Below, piece by piece: positions 1 to 5,882 of a DNA stretch of 6,557 nucleotides. Every line of letters starts with the position of its first letter. The first letter of the stretch is position 1. The position numbers and the translations under genes were made by a program. The notes under the pieces are model-generated. The model made no database searches. It was not told the origin of the DNA and saw only the letters and a list, made by a program, of their open reading frames with translations. The DNA comes from Spirochaetaceae bacterium (GTDB lineage Bacteria > Spirochaetota > Spirochaetia > Treponematales > Breznakiellaceae), in NCBI GenBank assembly GCA_031267955.1, contig JAIRYB010000038.1:1-6557 (forward strand), in the 5' to 3' direction.

Positions 1-1141
1 TTTTTTTAATGTCGATAGCCTTTACCGGGCAGATTTCATGGCAGCAGTAACAGCGTATGCAGACCCGGTAGTCGATGTATACGCGCCGTTCCCTGCCCTC
101 GCCCCGGAGGCTCATCGCCCGGGAACCGCAGATCCGGGTGCAGTCCCCGCAGCGGACGCAGACCGCCGGGTCTATGACGGGCCGGGGGATAAGGCGTTCG
201 CGGAATTTGCGGAGAAACCCCGGAAGGATCATCTCCGACAGCTGGTTCCCGGCTTTCTTAAAGGGGATCTTGAGGTAATCGGGTATGGCGGCGTCCCGGG
301 GCTTGATCGCCGGGTACTCGATTTCCGAAAAATCGTTTAACCAGATGCCCCTGGACAGGGCTTCCCGGCAGACGGGTACCCTGTCCGGCGGGTAATTTAT
401 GATTTCGCAGGCGGCGGCGTCCAGGGCAAGGAGGTTCGGCGAGGCGAGGACCAGGCCGATTTTCCGGGGCGTGCCGGAACCGGGCCCGGGGCCTTCCATG
501 CCTACCACGGCGTCCATAAAGGCGTAATCCGCTATAACCGCGGCGTTCAGGTCAACAAGCATGGAGGCAAAAGCGTCCCGGTTGGGAAGGCGGACATGGA
601 GGGCGCTTTTCTGGACCGAGGGGATAAGGCCGAAGAGGTTCTTCATGGCGCCGGTAAAGTACAAAAGCTGGTGGGTTTTGAGTTTCGGCAGGCTGATGAT
701 ACAATCGGCTTCTTCCACCGCCGCGGTGAAGGTGAACCGTTTGAGCGTTTTCCCCCCGGGGCAGGCGATTTCCGTCTTGTTTTGGGTAAAATCCACCCAT
801 TCGGCGCCGTTCCGCCGGGCCGTTTCGCCCAGGCCGGAGATTTTCGCGGTGAAACCCGGGGGCTGGAGCCCCGGGCTGTCGCCCACCAGGATGCGTTTTG
901 CCCCGCCTTCCCGGACAAGCCGGATAACCGCTTCCAGAAACAGCGGGTGGGTGACGATCGCCTTTTCCGGGGCCGAATCGGAAACGATATTGGGCTTGAG
1001 AAGCACTGTCCTGCCCCGGACATCAAAGCCGCCCGCTAGTTCCGCCGCGTTTTTCAGGCTGTTGTAGAGCAGTTCCCCCTGGTACTCCGCGCAGCCGAGG
1101 ATGGCGACCTTCCTGTTCGCCGGAATTGCCGATCGGTTCAT
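1..1141 (-). CDS. DUF362 domain protein with two C-terminal 4Fe-4S motifs (3' end beyond window)
   Basis: The frame is open from the ATG at 1141-1139 to the window edge: 380 codons with no stop. The DUF362 core is clear. Residues 45-51 (TVLLKPN) are followed by a ThrHisPro at 64-66, the GDSPG turn at 87-91, the LPKLKTH motif at 151-157 and the GAMKNLFG stretch at 164-171. The C-terminus is a dicluster ferredoxin module. Cys328, 331, 334 and 338 form a CxxCxxCxxxC motif, and Cys361, 364, 367 and 371-Pro form a second, with an extra Cys366 as in other DUF362 proteins. It should therefore bind two 4Fe-4S clusters; no signal peptide or membrane segment is visible, so it is probably cytoplasmic. 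The biochemical role of the family is not established and I assign none. Family members are usually about this long, so only a few residues should be missing. The gene diverges from thrC and its start has no Shine-Dalgarno sequence. Confidence 0.93.
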   Translation of the reverse strand, partial: MNRSAIPANRKVAILGCAEYQGELLYNSLKNAAELAGGFDVRGRTVLLKPNIVSDSAPEKAIVTHPLFLEAVIRLVREGGAKRILVGDSPGLQPPGFTAKISGLGETARRNGAEWVDFTQNKTEIACPGGKTLKRFTFTAAVEEADCIISLPKLKTHQLLYFTGAMKNLFGLIPSVQKSALHVRLPNRDAFASMLVDLNAAVIADYAFMDAVVGMEGPGPGSGTPRKIGLVLASPNLLALDAAACEIINYPPDRVPVCREALSRGIWLNDFSEIEYPAIKPRDAAIPDYLKIPFKKAGNQLSEMILPGFLRKFRERLIPRPVIDPAVCVRCGDCTRICGSRAMSLRGEGRERRVYIDYRVCIRCYCCHEICPVKAIDIKK

Positions 1142-1147
1142 AGGATA

Positions 1148-1156
1148 ATTATACCA
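1148..1156 (-). promoter_or_regulatory. Extended -10 promoter of the DUF362 gene, giving a leaderless transcript
   Basis: On the minus strand the bases read TGGTATAAT: a consensus TATAAT (1153-1148) with the TGn extension (1156-1154). Six bases (TATCCT) separate it from the ATG, so the usual start point would fall on the A of the start codon at 1141. No purine-rich Shine-Dalgarno precedes the ATG and no good -35 box lies 17 bases upstream, which fits an extended -10 promoter. The leaderless start is inferred from spacing alone. Confidence 0.55.
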
Positions 1157-1265
1157 CAGGTCAGGAGAAGGCGTCTGTATTTGGCCCGCGGCACTTGCCC
1201 GGCCGCCTTTGAAGGGCTTAAATTATAAGTATAGCGAGGTCCGCGCAACTTGCTTGCCACGGATA

Positions 1266-1296
1266 TTGATACAGAGATGCGGTTCCGGAATTTAAT
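1266..1296 (+). promoter_or_regulatory. Candidate thrC promoter
   Basis: TTGATA at 1266-1271 matches the -35 consensus in 5 of 6 positions, and TTTAAT at 1291-1296 matches -10 in 5 of 6. The spacer is 19 bases, longer than the optimum of 17. Transcription would start near 1303, leaving a leader of about 45 bases that contains the thrC ribosome binding site. A weaker alternative upstream is TTGCCC (1195-1200) with TTAAAT (1218-1223) at a 17-base spacing. Confidence 0.35.
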
Positions 1297-1309
1297 ATTT
1301 TGGAACCGC
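1279..1309. repeat. Perfect inverted repeat in front of thrC (operator or attenuator candidate)
   Basis: GCGGTTCC (1279-1286) and GGAACCGC (1302-1309) are perfect 8-base arms around a 15-base AT-rich centre holding the candidate -10 box TTTAAT. The right arm is followed by a T-rich stretch (1310-1317). The arms could form a repressor operator over the promoter. If transcription begins further upstream, they could instead form a hairpin acting as a leader attenuator 40 bases before the thrC ATG. No neighbouring gene needs a terminator here, because the two flanking genes point away from each other. Confidence 0.5.
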
Positions 1310-1348
1310 TTTATTTGCTATTCTGAATAGTAAACGTTAAGGACAGCC

Positions 1349-2653
1349 ATGCAGTTTAGATCTACCCGTTCGCGTGAAGCCCCGGTAAGTTTTAAGGAGG
1401 CGGTACTCCGCTGCCTTCCTTTGGACGGCGGGCTTTATGTCCCGGACTCGGTCATGGATATGCGGCAAGTTTTCCTCCACATGGATTCCGAAACCAGCTA
1501 TCCCGAACTTGTTTCCACCATAGCGCCGCTTTTGCTCCAGGGCGAGCTGAACCCCTTTTCCGCTTCCCGGGTTGCCGAAAGCGCCTTTAATTTTGAGCCT
1601 GAATTGAAGCATCTTGACGATCGTTTTTCCCTGCTTAACCTCTACAACGGGCCTACCGGGGTTTTTAAGGATTTCGGCGTTGTTTTTCTCGCCGCGGTAC
1701 TGGAAGAACTGCTTAAAAGCAATGGCCGCTCCATGGTCCTTTCCGCCGCGCGCGGCGATACCGGGGCAAGCATCGCGGCGGCTTTCAAGAACCGCCCGGG
1801 GGTCGTCACGGTAATACTCTACCCATCGGGGCCTATCAGGGCGCTGGACCCGGCGGCCTTTGTCCCCAACGGGGGGAATATCATCCCCATCCAGGTCCGG
1901 GGTACCTTTGACGACTGCCAGCGGCTGGTTATCGAAACGATCACCGACCGGCCTTTCGCGGAACGGTACGGAGTTACCAGCGCCAACGCCATCAACGTGG
2001 GCCGGCTCATCCCCCAGGCTTTTTATTACCTCTATGCCTTTACCAAGATTAAAAAGTCGCTGATAGGCGATCTTTACTTCAGCGTTCCGTCGGGGAATTT
2101 CGGTAATCTTATCGCCGGGCTTTACGCGTGGAAATTCGGTATGCCCGTGAACGGCTTTTTCGCCGCAATGAACGCGAACAATGCCTTTGGGGATTTTATC
2201 CAGGGCAAGGCTTTTGCCGCCCGCCCCCTTGTCGCCACCAAATCCCCCGCCCTGGACGTGACCGAACCTTCCAATTACGAGCGCCTGAGCTCTTTTTACG
2301 ACGAAGCCCCGGCGGTTATGCGGAACATGGTCTATCCCGCGTCGATGAGCGACGCCGCTACCCTGGACGCCATGAGAAGGGCCTATAAAAAATACGGCAT
2401 TTTCCTCAATCCCCACAGCGCGGTTGCCTTCGCGGCGGCGGAAGAGCTTGCCCCGCGCCTCGATCCGTCGGGCCATACCGTGATTCTCGCCACAGGCCAT
2501 CCTGCCAGGGAAACCGGCATTGTCAGGGAGGCTACAGGCCGGACCATAAAAGTCCCCTACAACCTCGAACTGCTGCACCACCAATGCGATCCGGTCGCCC
2601 TGATTGATCCCCATCTTGACGCGCTTGAAGGGGCCATTGCAAGCTGTTTTTAG
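1349..2653 (+). CDS. thrC: Threonine synthase
   Basis: This PLP enzyme converts O-phospho-L-homoserine to L-threonine and phosphate, the last step of threonine synthesis, in the cytoplasm. At 434 residues it matches the long E. coli-type class (428). The N-terminus carries the family's VSFKEAV and DGGLYVP elements (residues 13-32). The PLP lysine is Lys107 in FKDFG, preceded by LYNGPTG. The phosphate-binding loop is SVPSGNFGN (245-253), and SANAIN (211-216), GNI (176-178) and GHPAR (383-387) also match. One oddity: the loop that normally reads TSGDTG is AARGDTG (133-139), with Arg135 in place of Ser. The ATG is preceded by TTAAGGA with a 5-base spacer, and the protein begins where family members begin. 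No other thr gene is adjacent, and no clear terminator follows the TAG stop. Confidence 0.96.
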   Translation: MQFRSTRSREAPVSFKEAVLRCLPLDGGLYVPDSVMDMRQVFLHMDSETSYPELVSTIAPLLLQGELNPFSASRVAESAFNFEPELKHLDDRFSLLNLYNGPTGVFKDFGVVFLAAVLEELLKSNGRSMVLSAARGDTGASIAAAFKNRPGVVTVILYPSGPIRALDPAAFVPNGGNIIPIQVRGTFDDCQRLVIETITDRPFAERYGVTSANAINVGRLIPQAFYYLYAFTKIKKSLIGDLYFSVPSGNFGNLIAGLYAWKFGMPVNGFFAAMNANNAFGDFIQGKAFAARPLVATKSPALDVTEPSNYERLSSFYDEAPAVMRNMVYPASMSDAATLDAMRRAYKKYGIFLNPHSAVAFAAAEELAPRLDPSGHTVILATGHPARETGIVREATGRTIKVPYNLELLHHQCDPVALIDPHLDALEGAIASCF

Positions 2654-2760
2654 GAGCGCGATTGGAAGGCAACAACGACGGCCCGCAGACGCGCATACCA
2701 GCCGGGCGCGGGCTAACCGGGTATTTTTGCGTAACCAGGGCGGCGGGGGCTTGCGGCGCT

Positions 2761-2789
2761 TTGCGGAATTCGAAAATACTCCATATATT
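2761..2789 (+). promoter_or_regulatory. Candidate promoter of the MscS-family gene
   Basis: TTGCGG (2761-2766) and TATATT (2784-2789) are 17 bases apart. The -10 matches consensus in 5 of 6 positions and the -35 in only 3. This is the one strongly AT-rich island in the otherwise GC-rich 222-base gap after thrC. The predicted start near 2796 would leave an 80-base leader. The rest of the gap holds no supported gene; it includes a short hairpin, CGCCC (2822-2826) with GGGCG (2831-2835), inside that leader. Confidence 0.35.
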
Positions 2790-2798
2790 AAGTATTTT
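2773..2798. repeat. AT-rich inverted repeat over the candidate mscS -10 box
   Basis: AAAATACT (2773-2780) and AGTATTTT (2791-2798) are perfect 8-base arms around a 10-base loop containing TATATT. The placement, with arms on both sides of a -10 box, resembles an operator. The composition is too AT-rich for a strong terminator of thrC, and no T-run beyond the arm follows. Confidence 0.4.
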
Positions 2799-2875
2799 GC
2801 GTATACAGGCCGGCCCTGAAACGCCCGGCTGGGCGGGGTCGCTTATTGCCCGTGTTTTAGAATTTGGAGGCCGCT

Positions 2876-4438
2876 ATGAGGTTTCGGTTTTTTTTCCTTG
2901 GGATGGCATTTGTCTTCCTGCAATTTCCCCTGTCTTTCGCCCTGGCGCAAAAAGACAGCGCGGATAGCCCCTCAATCGACGCGGCGAGCGAAAGCGCCCC
3001 GGCGCCGGCAGGGGAATCCGCCGGGGAAGGGCCGGACGGCCCTGTTTCCGGCGTTCCCGGAAATCCGGCGCCCGCGCCGGTTCCCGAAAACGCCGTAGCG
3101 CCAATGCCCGCGGCCGGCGGACGGGCTGACAGCCCCGCGGGCGAGCTCCGGCAGGGCGCGGAAACGGCCCTCCCGCCGGAGCCGGAAGCCGATGCCGGGG
3201 CGGTCTCGGTGGAGGATGTCATCCTCGATATTGAAGAAAAGGCGGAAAATTTAGACATTGTCGACTGGCTGGAAAAAATCGGCATAGCCCTGGCGATCAT
3301 TGCCGGGCAGGCCCTGCTTATCTGGTTTATCTGGGCAATAGTTTTTAAAAAAATCACCGTCAAAGTCCTTGCCTGGGGCAAGCGGACTCTCAAACCCCTT
3401 ACCATTAAAAAAATAAAACTCCTTTCCACCCAGCAGATTCTTAGCGTCATCCAGCTTTTTCTAAGGATACTCAAATACCTTATTACCATTTTTCAGTTTT
3501 TTATCACTTTGCCGATTATTTTCAGCCTGTTTCCGGCAACACAAAACCTGGCGGCCACCCTTTTCGGCTATATCCTTAACCCGCTGAGGAGGATATTCTT
3601 CGGGATCGTCGGCTATGTACCAAACCTGATCACCGTAGTAATAATCCTGTGGGTAACCAGGTACCTCCTGCGGGCTCTGAAATTTTTTGCCGTCCAGATT
3701 GAACGGGAACGGCTGGTTATCAACGGCTTCTACGCGGACTGGGCCTGGCCCACGTTCAACATCCTGCGGGTTTTGGTATACGCCTTTACCATAGTGGTAA
3801 TATACCCCTATCTGCCCGGTTCGGGTTCGCCTATCTTTCAGGGCGTGTCTGTTTTTGTCGGTATCATCTTTTCCCTTGGGTCGTCGAGCGCTATCGGCAA
3901 TCTTATCGCGGGTTTTGTGATCACGTATATGAGGCCCTTTAAAATCGGGGATCGCATACAAATACAGAACAACATCGGCTTTGTAGTAGAAAAAACACTA
4001 ATGGTTGTACGGATAAAAACGCACAAAAACGAATACGTTACCTATCCCAACACGATGATTTTAAGTTCCGGGATTATCAACTACAACACTTCTTCAGACG
4101 AAGACGAGGAGGGGCTTATAATCTACGCCGATGTTACCATGAATTACGCCGTCCCCTGGCCCCAGGTACACCAGATACTCATCGACGCGGCGATGAAAAC
4201 CATGTCCATTCTGCAAACGCCGAAACCCTATGTCCTCCAGACCGCCCTTGACGATTTCTACTGCCGGTATCAGATCAACGCGTATACAAAAGATGTAGGC
4301 AAGGTACCCCGTATCTATTCGAATCTTTTTGAGAATTTGCAGACCGCGTTCGCGGAAGCCGGGATCGACTTAACCGCGCCCCAATACCGGATCAACATAC
4401 CCTACGAACAGCCGGACAAGAAAAGCGGGAACGGATAA
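2876..4438 (+). CDS. MscS-family mechanosensitive ion channel with signal peptide and disordered periplasmic N-terminus
   Basis: Channels of this family open under membrane tension and release solutes on osmotic downshock. The product has 520 residues. Residues 1-24 form a signal peptide ending in the cleavage-like Ala-Leu-Ala, then comes a Pro/Ala/Gly/Glu-rich, probably disordered, acidic stretch (about 25-125). Hydrophobic segments follow near 135-157, 198-219, 240-262 and 293-313, then the pore helix TM3 (about 321-353), rich in Gly, Ser and Ala and ending in the conserved MRPFKIGDRI (352-361). The MscS beta domain has YPNTMILSSGIINY (390-403), and the alpha/beta cytoplasmic domain reaches to about residue 507. 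ATG 2876 is chosen because GGAGG (2866-2870) lies 5 bases ahead; an in-frame TTG at 2864 overlaps that site and is rejected. Length and segment count exceed E. coli MscS (286 residues, three membrane helices), so it belongs to a larger-type subfamily. Confidence 0.93.
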   Translation: MRFRFFFLGMAFVFLQFPLSFALAQKDSADSPSIDAASESAPAPAGESAGEGPDGPVSGVPGNPAPAPVPENAVAPMPAAGGRADSPAGELRQGAETALPPEPEADAGAVSVEDVILDIEEKAENLDIVDWLEKIGIALAIIAGQALLIWFIWAIVFKKITVKVLAWGKRTLKPLTIKKIKLLSTQQILSVIQLFLRILKYLITIFQFFITLPIIFSLFPATQNLAATLFGYILNPLRRIFFGIVGYVPNLITVVIILWVTRYLLRALKFFAVQIERERLVINGFYADWAWPTFNILRVLVYAFTIVVIYPYLPGSGSPIFQGVSVFVGIIFSLGSSSAIGNLIAGFVITYMRPFKIGDRIQIQNNIGFVVEKTLMVVRIKTHKNEYVTYPNTMILSSGIINYNTSSDEDEEGLIIYADVTMNYAVPWPQVHQILIDAAMKTMSILQTPKPYVLQTALDDFYCRYQINAYTKDVGKVPRIYSNLFENLQTAFAEAGIDLTAPQYRINIPYEQPDKKSGNG

Positions 4439-4452
4439 CAGGGCGTAAAGCC

Positions 4453-4490
4453 GCGCCCGGCAGCCGGCGGCGCAAAAAAACGCAAATGCG
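4453..4490. terminator. Hairpin and T7 tract between convergent genes
   Basis: GCGCCCGG (4453-4460) pairs with CCG and GGCGC (4464-4473) around a 3-base loop and a 2-base bulge, a strong GC stem 15 bases after the mscS stop. On the plus strand it is followed by A's, so it is not a textbook intrinsic terminator for mscS. On the minus strand a T7 tract (4480-4474) follows only a short stem, CGCATTTGCG (4490-4481), after the HD-GYP gene, and the large hairpin comes next. Some shared termination function is likely, but the mechanism is uncertain. Confidence 0.35.
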
Positions 4491-4535
4491 ACAAACTGCT
4501 AGCGGCAGCACCGGGACAGCGCCCGCCACGCGCCC

Positions 4536-5723
4536 TTAAATTCCGGCAAGCGCCTCGTCAAGGTCGCCGATAATGTTCGTGTCCAGAAGCCCCTGGCGGC
4601 CCATGCCGGAAAGTATCTCCATAGCGGCCTTATGATCCTTGCCGGCGTGGTAGGGCCGCTCCTCGGTCAGGGCCTGGTAAATATCAAGGCAGGCGAGAAG
4701 CCGGGAATTAAAATCAAGCTCGTCCGCCTTTTTCCCAAAATAGTAGCCCGATCCATCCAGTTTTTCGTGGTGGTTGGAAGCCCAAACGGAAATTTTCTCC
4801 AGGCCGTCAATATTTTTGAGCAGGTCGTAGGTCAGATGCACATGCTCTTTTATAACGTCAAACTCCTCGCGGTTAAGCGGGCCGGGTTTTTCCAGAATAG
4901 CGGTCGGCGTCGCAAGTTTGCCGATATCGTGGAGCGCGGCGGCTAAATAAAACTGCGCGCGCAGGGAGCCGGAATACCTGTATACACCGCCCATATACCA
5001 GGCCTTTTCGGCAATGCCGGCACAGTGCCTCTTGGTAAATTTCGATTTATAGTCGATAATGCGGGTAACAAATTCGGCAAGCTTGATAATAAGATCGTTT
5101 TCTATATTTACAGTCCAGGGCCGGACAAACCGTTCCGACGCGGCAACAATGCTCTCGTCTTTTAGCAGAAAAAGCATTTCCTCGTCCAGGACATCCAGCA
5201 TCGCCTCCGCCGTATCCCCGGTAAATAACGTGCCCGTGTTTTTGGCTATACTTTTGCGGACGCGCGGCAAATCGGCGGGCGTTATCTTTTGCAGGTGGTG
5301 AATAACATCAACAGTATCCGCAATCGCGATAATTTCCGCGCCCAGCGGTATCTCGCCCGCCTTTTTGTTATAAGGCCCCTTGCCGTCCGCGCGCTCGTGG
5401 TGGTACAAAATATACCCGTCCGCGTTCAGATTAAAGGCGTCGATATTTTTCTGCCCGTATTCGCAGTGCAGCTTCATGGAAGGATCGTGGTAATCGCCCT
5501 CTTTTTCCGCGAGAATATATTCCGTCAAAGCGTTGTCGTGCATCAAAGCGCAGATTGTCAGCGCGCGCAGATGGGATTCGTCCATTTGAAAACGGATTCC
5601 CATAGCGGCGGAAAGCGCCGCCACGCGCTTCCCATGGTGGGTGCTGGCCCCGAGCAGCTCGCCCTCGACAATATCCAGCGCTTCCGATACCGCCTTGATA
5701 AGTTTATCCATTCTAATAGTCAT
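4536..5723 (-). CDS. Tandem HD-GYP domain protein, likely cyclic-dinucleotide phosphodiesterase
   Basis: This 395-residue soluble protein holds two HD-GYP-type metal phosphohydrolase domains and no visible receiver, GAF or membrane region. Domain 1 (about 20-190) has His30, His62-Asp63, His86, His108-His109-Glu and Asp136, so all the usual metal ligands seem present. However, HDxGK is HDNAL and the GYP motif reads GPY (116-118). Domain 2 (about 225-395) is closer to the canonical form: His233, HDIGK (265-269), His294, NHHEKLDGSGYY (317-328), Asp347 and the terminal ERPY (355-358). HD-GYP enzymes hydrolyse c-di-GMP, or cGAMP in some cases; which substrate applies here is not visible. The ATG at 5723 has AGG five bases upstream, whereas Met5 has no such site. 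It is convergent with the MscS gene and divergent from tag. The first domain may be regulatory or of altered specificity. Confidence 0.92.
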   Translation of the reverse strand: MTIRMDKLIKAVSEALDIVEGELLGASTHHGKRVAALSAAMGIRFQMDESHLRALTICALMHDNALTEYILAEKEGDYHDPSMKLHCEYGQKNIDAFNLNADGYILYHHERADGKGPYNKKAGEIPLGAEIIAIADTVDVIHHLQKITPADLPRVRKSIAKNTGTLFTGDTAEAMLDVLDEEMLFLLKDESIVAASERFVRPWTVNIENDLIIKLAEFVTRIIDYKSKFTKRHCAGIAEKAWYMGGVYRYSGSLRAQFYLAAALHDIGKLATPTAILEKPGPLNREEFDVIKEHVHLTYDLLKNIDGLEKISVWASNHHEKLDGSGYYFGKKADELDFNSRLLACLDIYQALTEERPYHAGKDHKAAMEILSGMGRQGLLDTNIIGDLDEALAGI

Positions 5724-5738
5724 AATTACCTGCTTTCA

Positions 5739-5767
5739 AGTTTAGCAAAAACAAAGGCCGTAAACAA
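5739..5767 (-). promoter_or_regulatory. Candidate promoter of the HD-GYP gene
   Basis: On the minus strand TTGTTT (5767-5762) and TAAACT (5744-5739) are separated by 17 bases, and the -10 carries a TGC extension (5747-5745). Matches are 3 of 6 and 4 of 6, supported by spacing and the extension. Transcription would start about 10 bases before the ATG at 5723, leaving a very short leader that just holds the GCAGG ribosome site. The word CCGTAA occurs twice, 10 bases apart, at 5758-5763 and 5768-5773. Confidence 0.35.
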
Positions 5768-5826
5768 CCGTAACGGCGGAATTTTTCCGGCCGCGCCCTA
5801 AATTTGCGCCAGATTGTGTCATAAAG

Positions 5827-5867
5827 CGCGAATTAAACCGCGAATTCATTGACAATAACGCGTAATT
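5827..5867. repeat. Repeated CGCGAATT words upstream of tag
   Basis: CGCGAATT occurs at 5827-5834 and again at 5839-5846, a 12-base period. A third copy with one inserted T, CGCGTAATT, lies at 5859-5867. The copies bracket the TTGACA box of the candidate tag promoter. Such spaced direct repeats are typical of regulator binding sites, but no regulator can be named. Confidence 0.4.
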
Positions 5868-5876
5868 GTGTAGGAT
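5849..5876 (+). promoter_or_regulatory. Candidate tag promoter with perfect -35 box
   Basis: TTGACA (5849-5854) is a perfect -35 consensus. TAGGAT (5871-5876), 16 bases on, matches -10 in 4 of 6 positions and ends six bases before the tag ATG, which would give a leaderless mRNA. The same bases also contain AGGA (5872-5875), a plausible Shine-Dalgarno site with a 7-base spacer. The two readings exclude each other: if this promoter is used, AGGA is not transcribed. Confidence 0.4.
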
Positions 5877-5882
5877 AAACCT

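Noticed and set aside
561..1067. Plus-strand open frames of 168 and 147 codons inside the DUF362 gene.
   Set aside because: They are opposite a gene with clear family motifs over its whole length and show no recognisable domain or conserved start context.
1277..1330. A 17-codon open frame (ATG to TAG) before thrC, considered as a threonine attenuation leader peptide.
   Set aside because: It has no Thr codons, only two Ile, and no convincing ribosome site. The best promoter candidate would start downstream of its ATG.
1337..2614. A 425-codon open frame antisense to nearly all of thrC.
   Set aside because: Its translation resembles no family and is rich in Gly, Arg and Lys. It lies opposite a clearly conserved gene, and such long shadows are expected in GC-rich coding DNA.
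2681..2713. GCCCGC and GCGGGC complementary words after thrC as a terminator.
   Set aside because: The arms are short, the loop is 21 bases, and no T-run follows directly.
2864..2875. TTG at 2864 as an upstream start of the MscS protein.
   Set aside because: It overlaps the GGAGG site that serves ATG 2876, and the extra four residues would put acidic MetGluAlaAla ahead of a normal signal peptide.
2662..2967. A 101-codon frame beginning at TTG and overlapping the start of the MscS gene.
   Set aside because: It has a rare start, no family resemblance, and runs out of frame into a signal peptide and gene supported by a good ribosome site.
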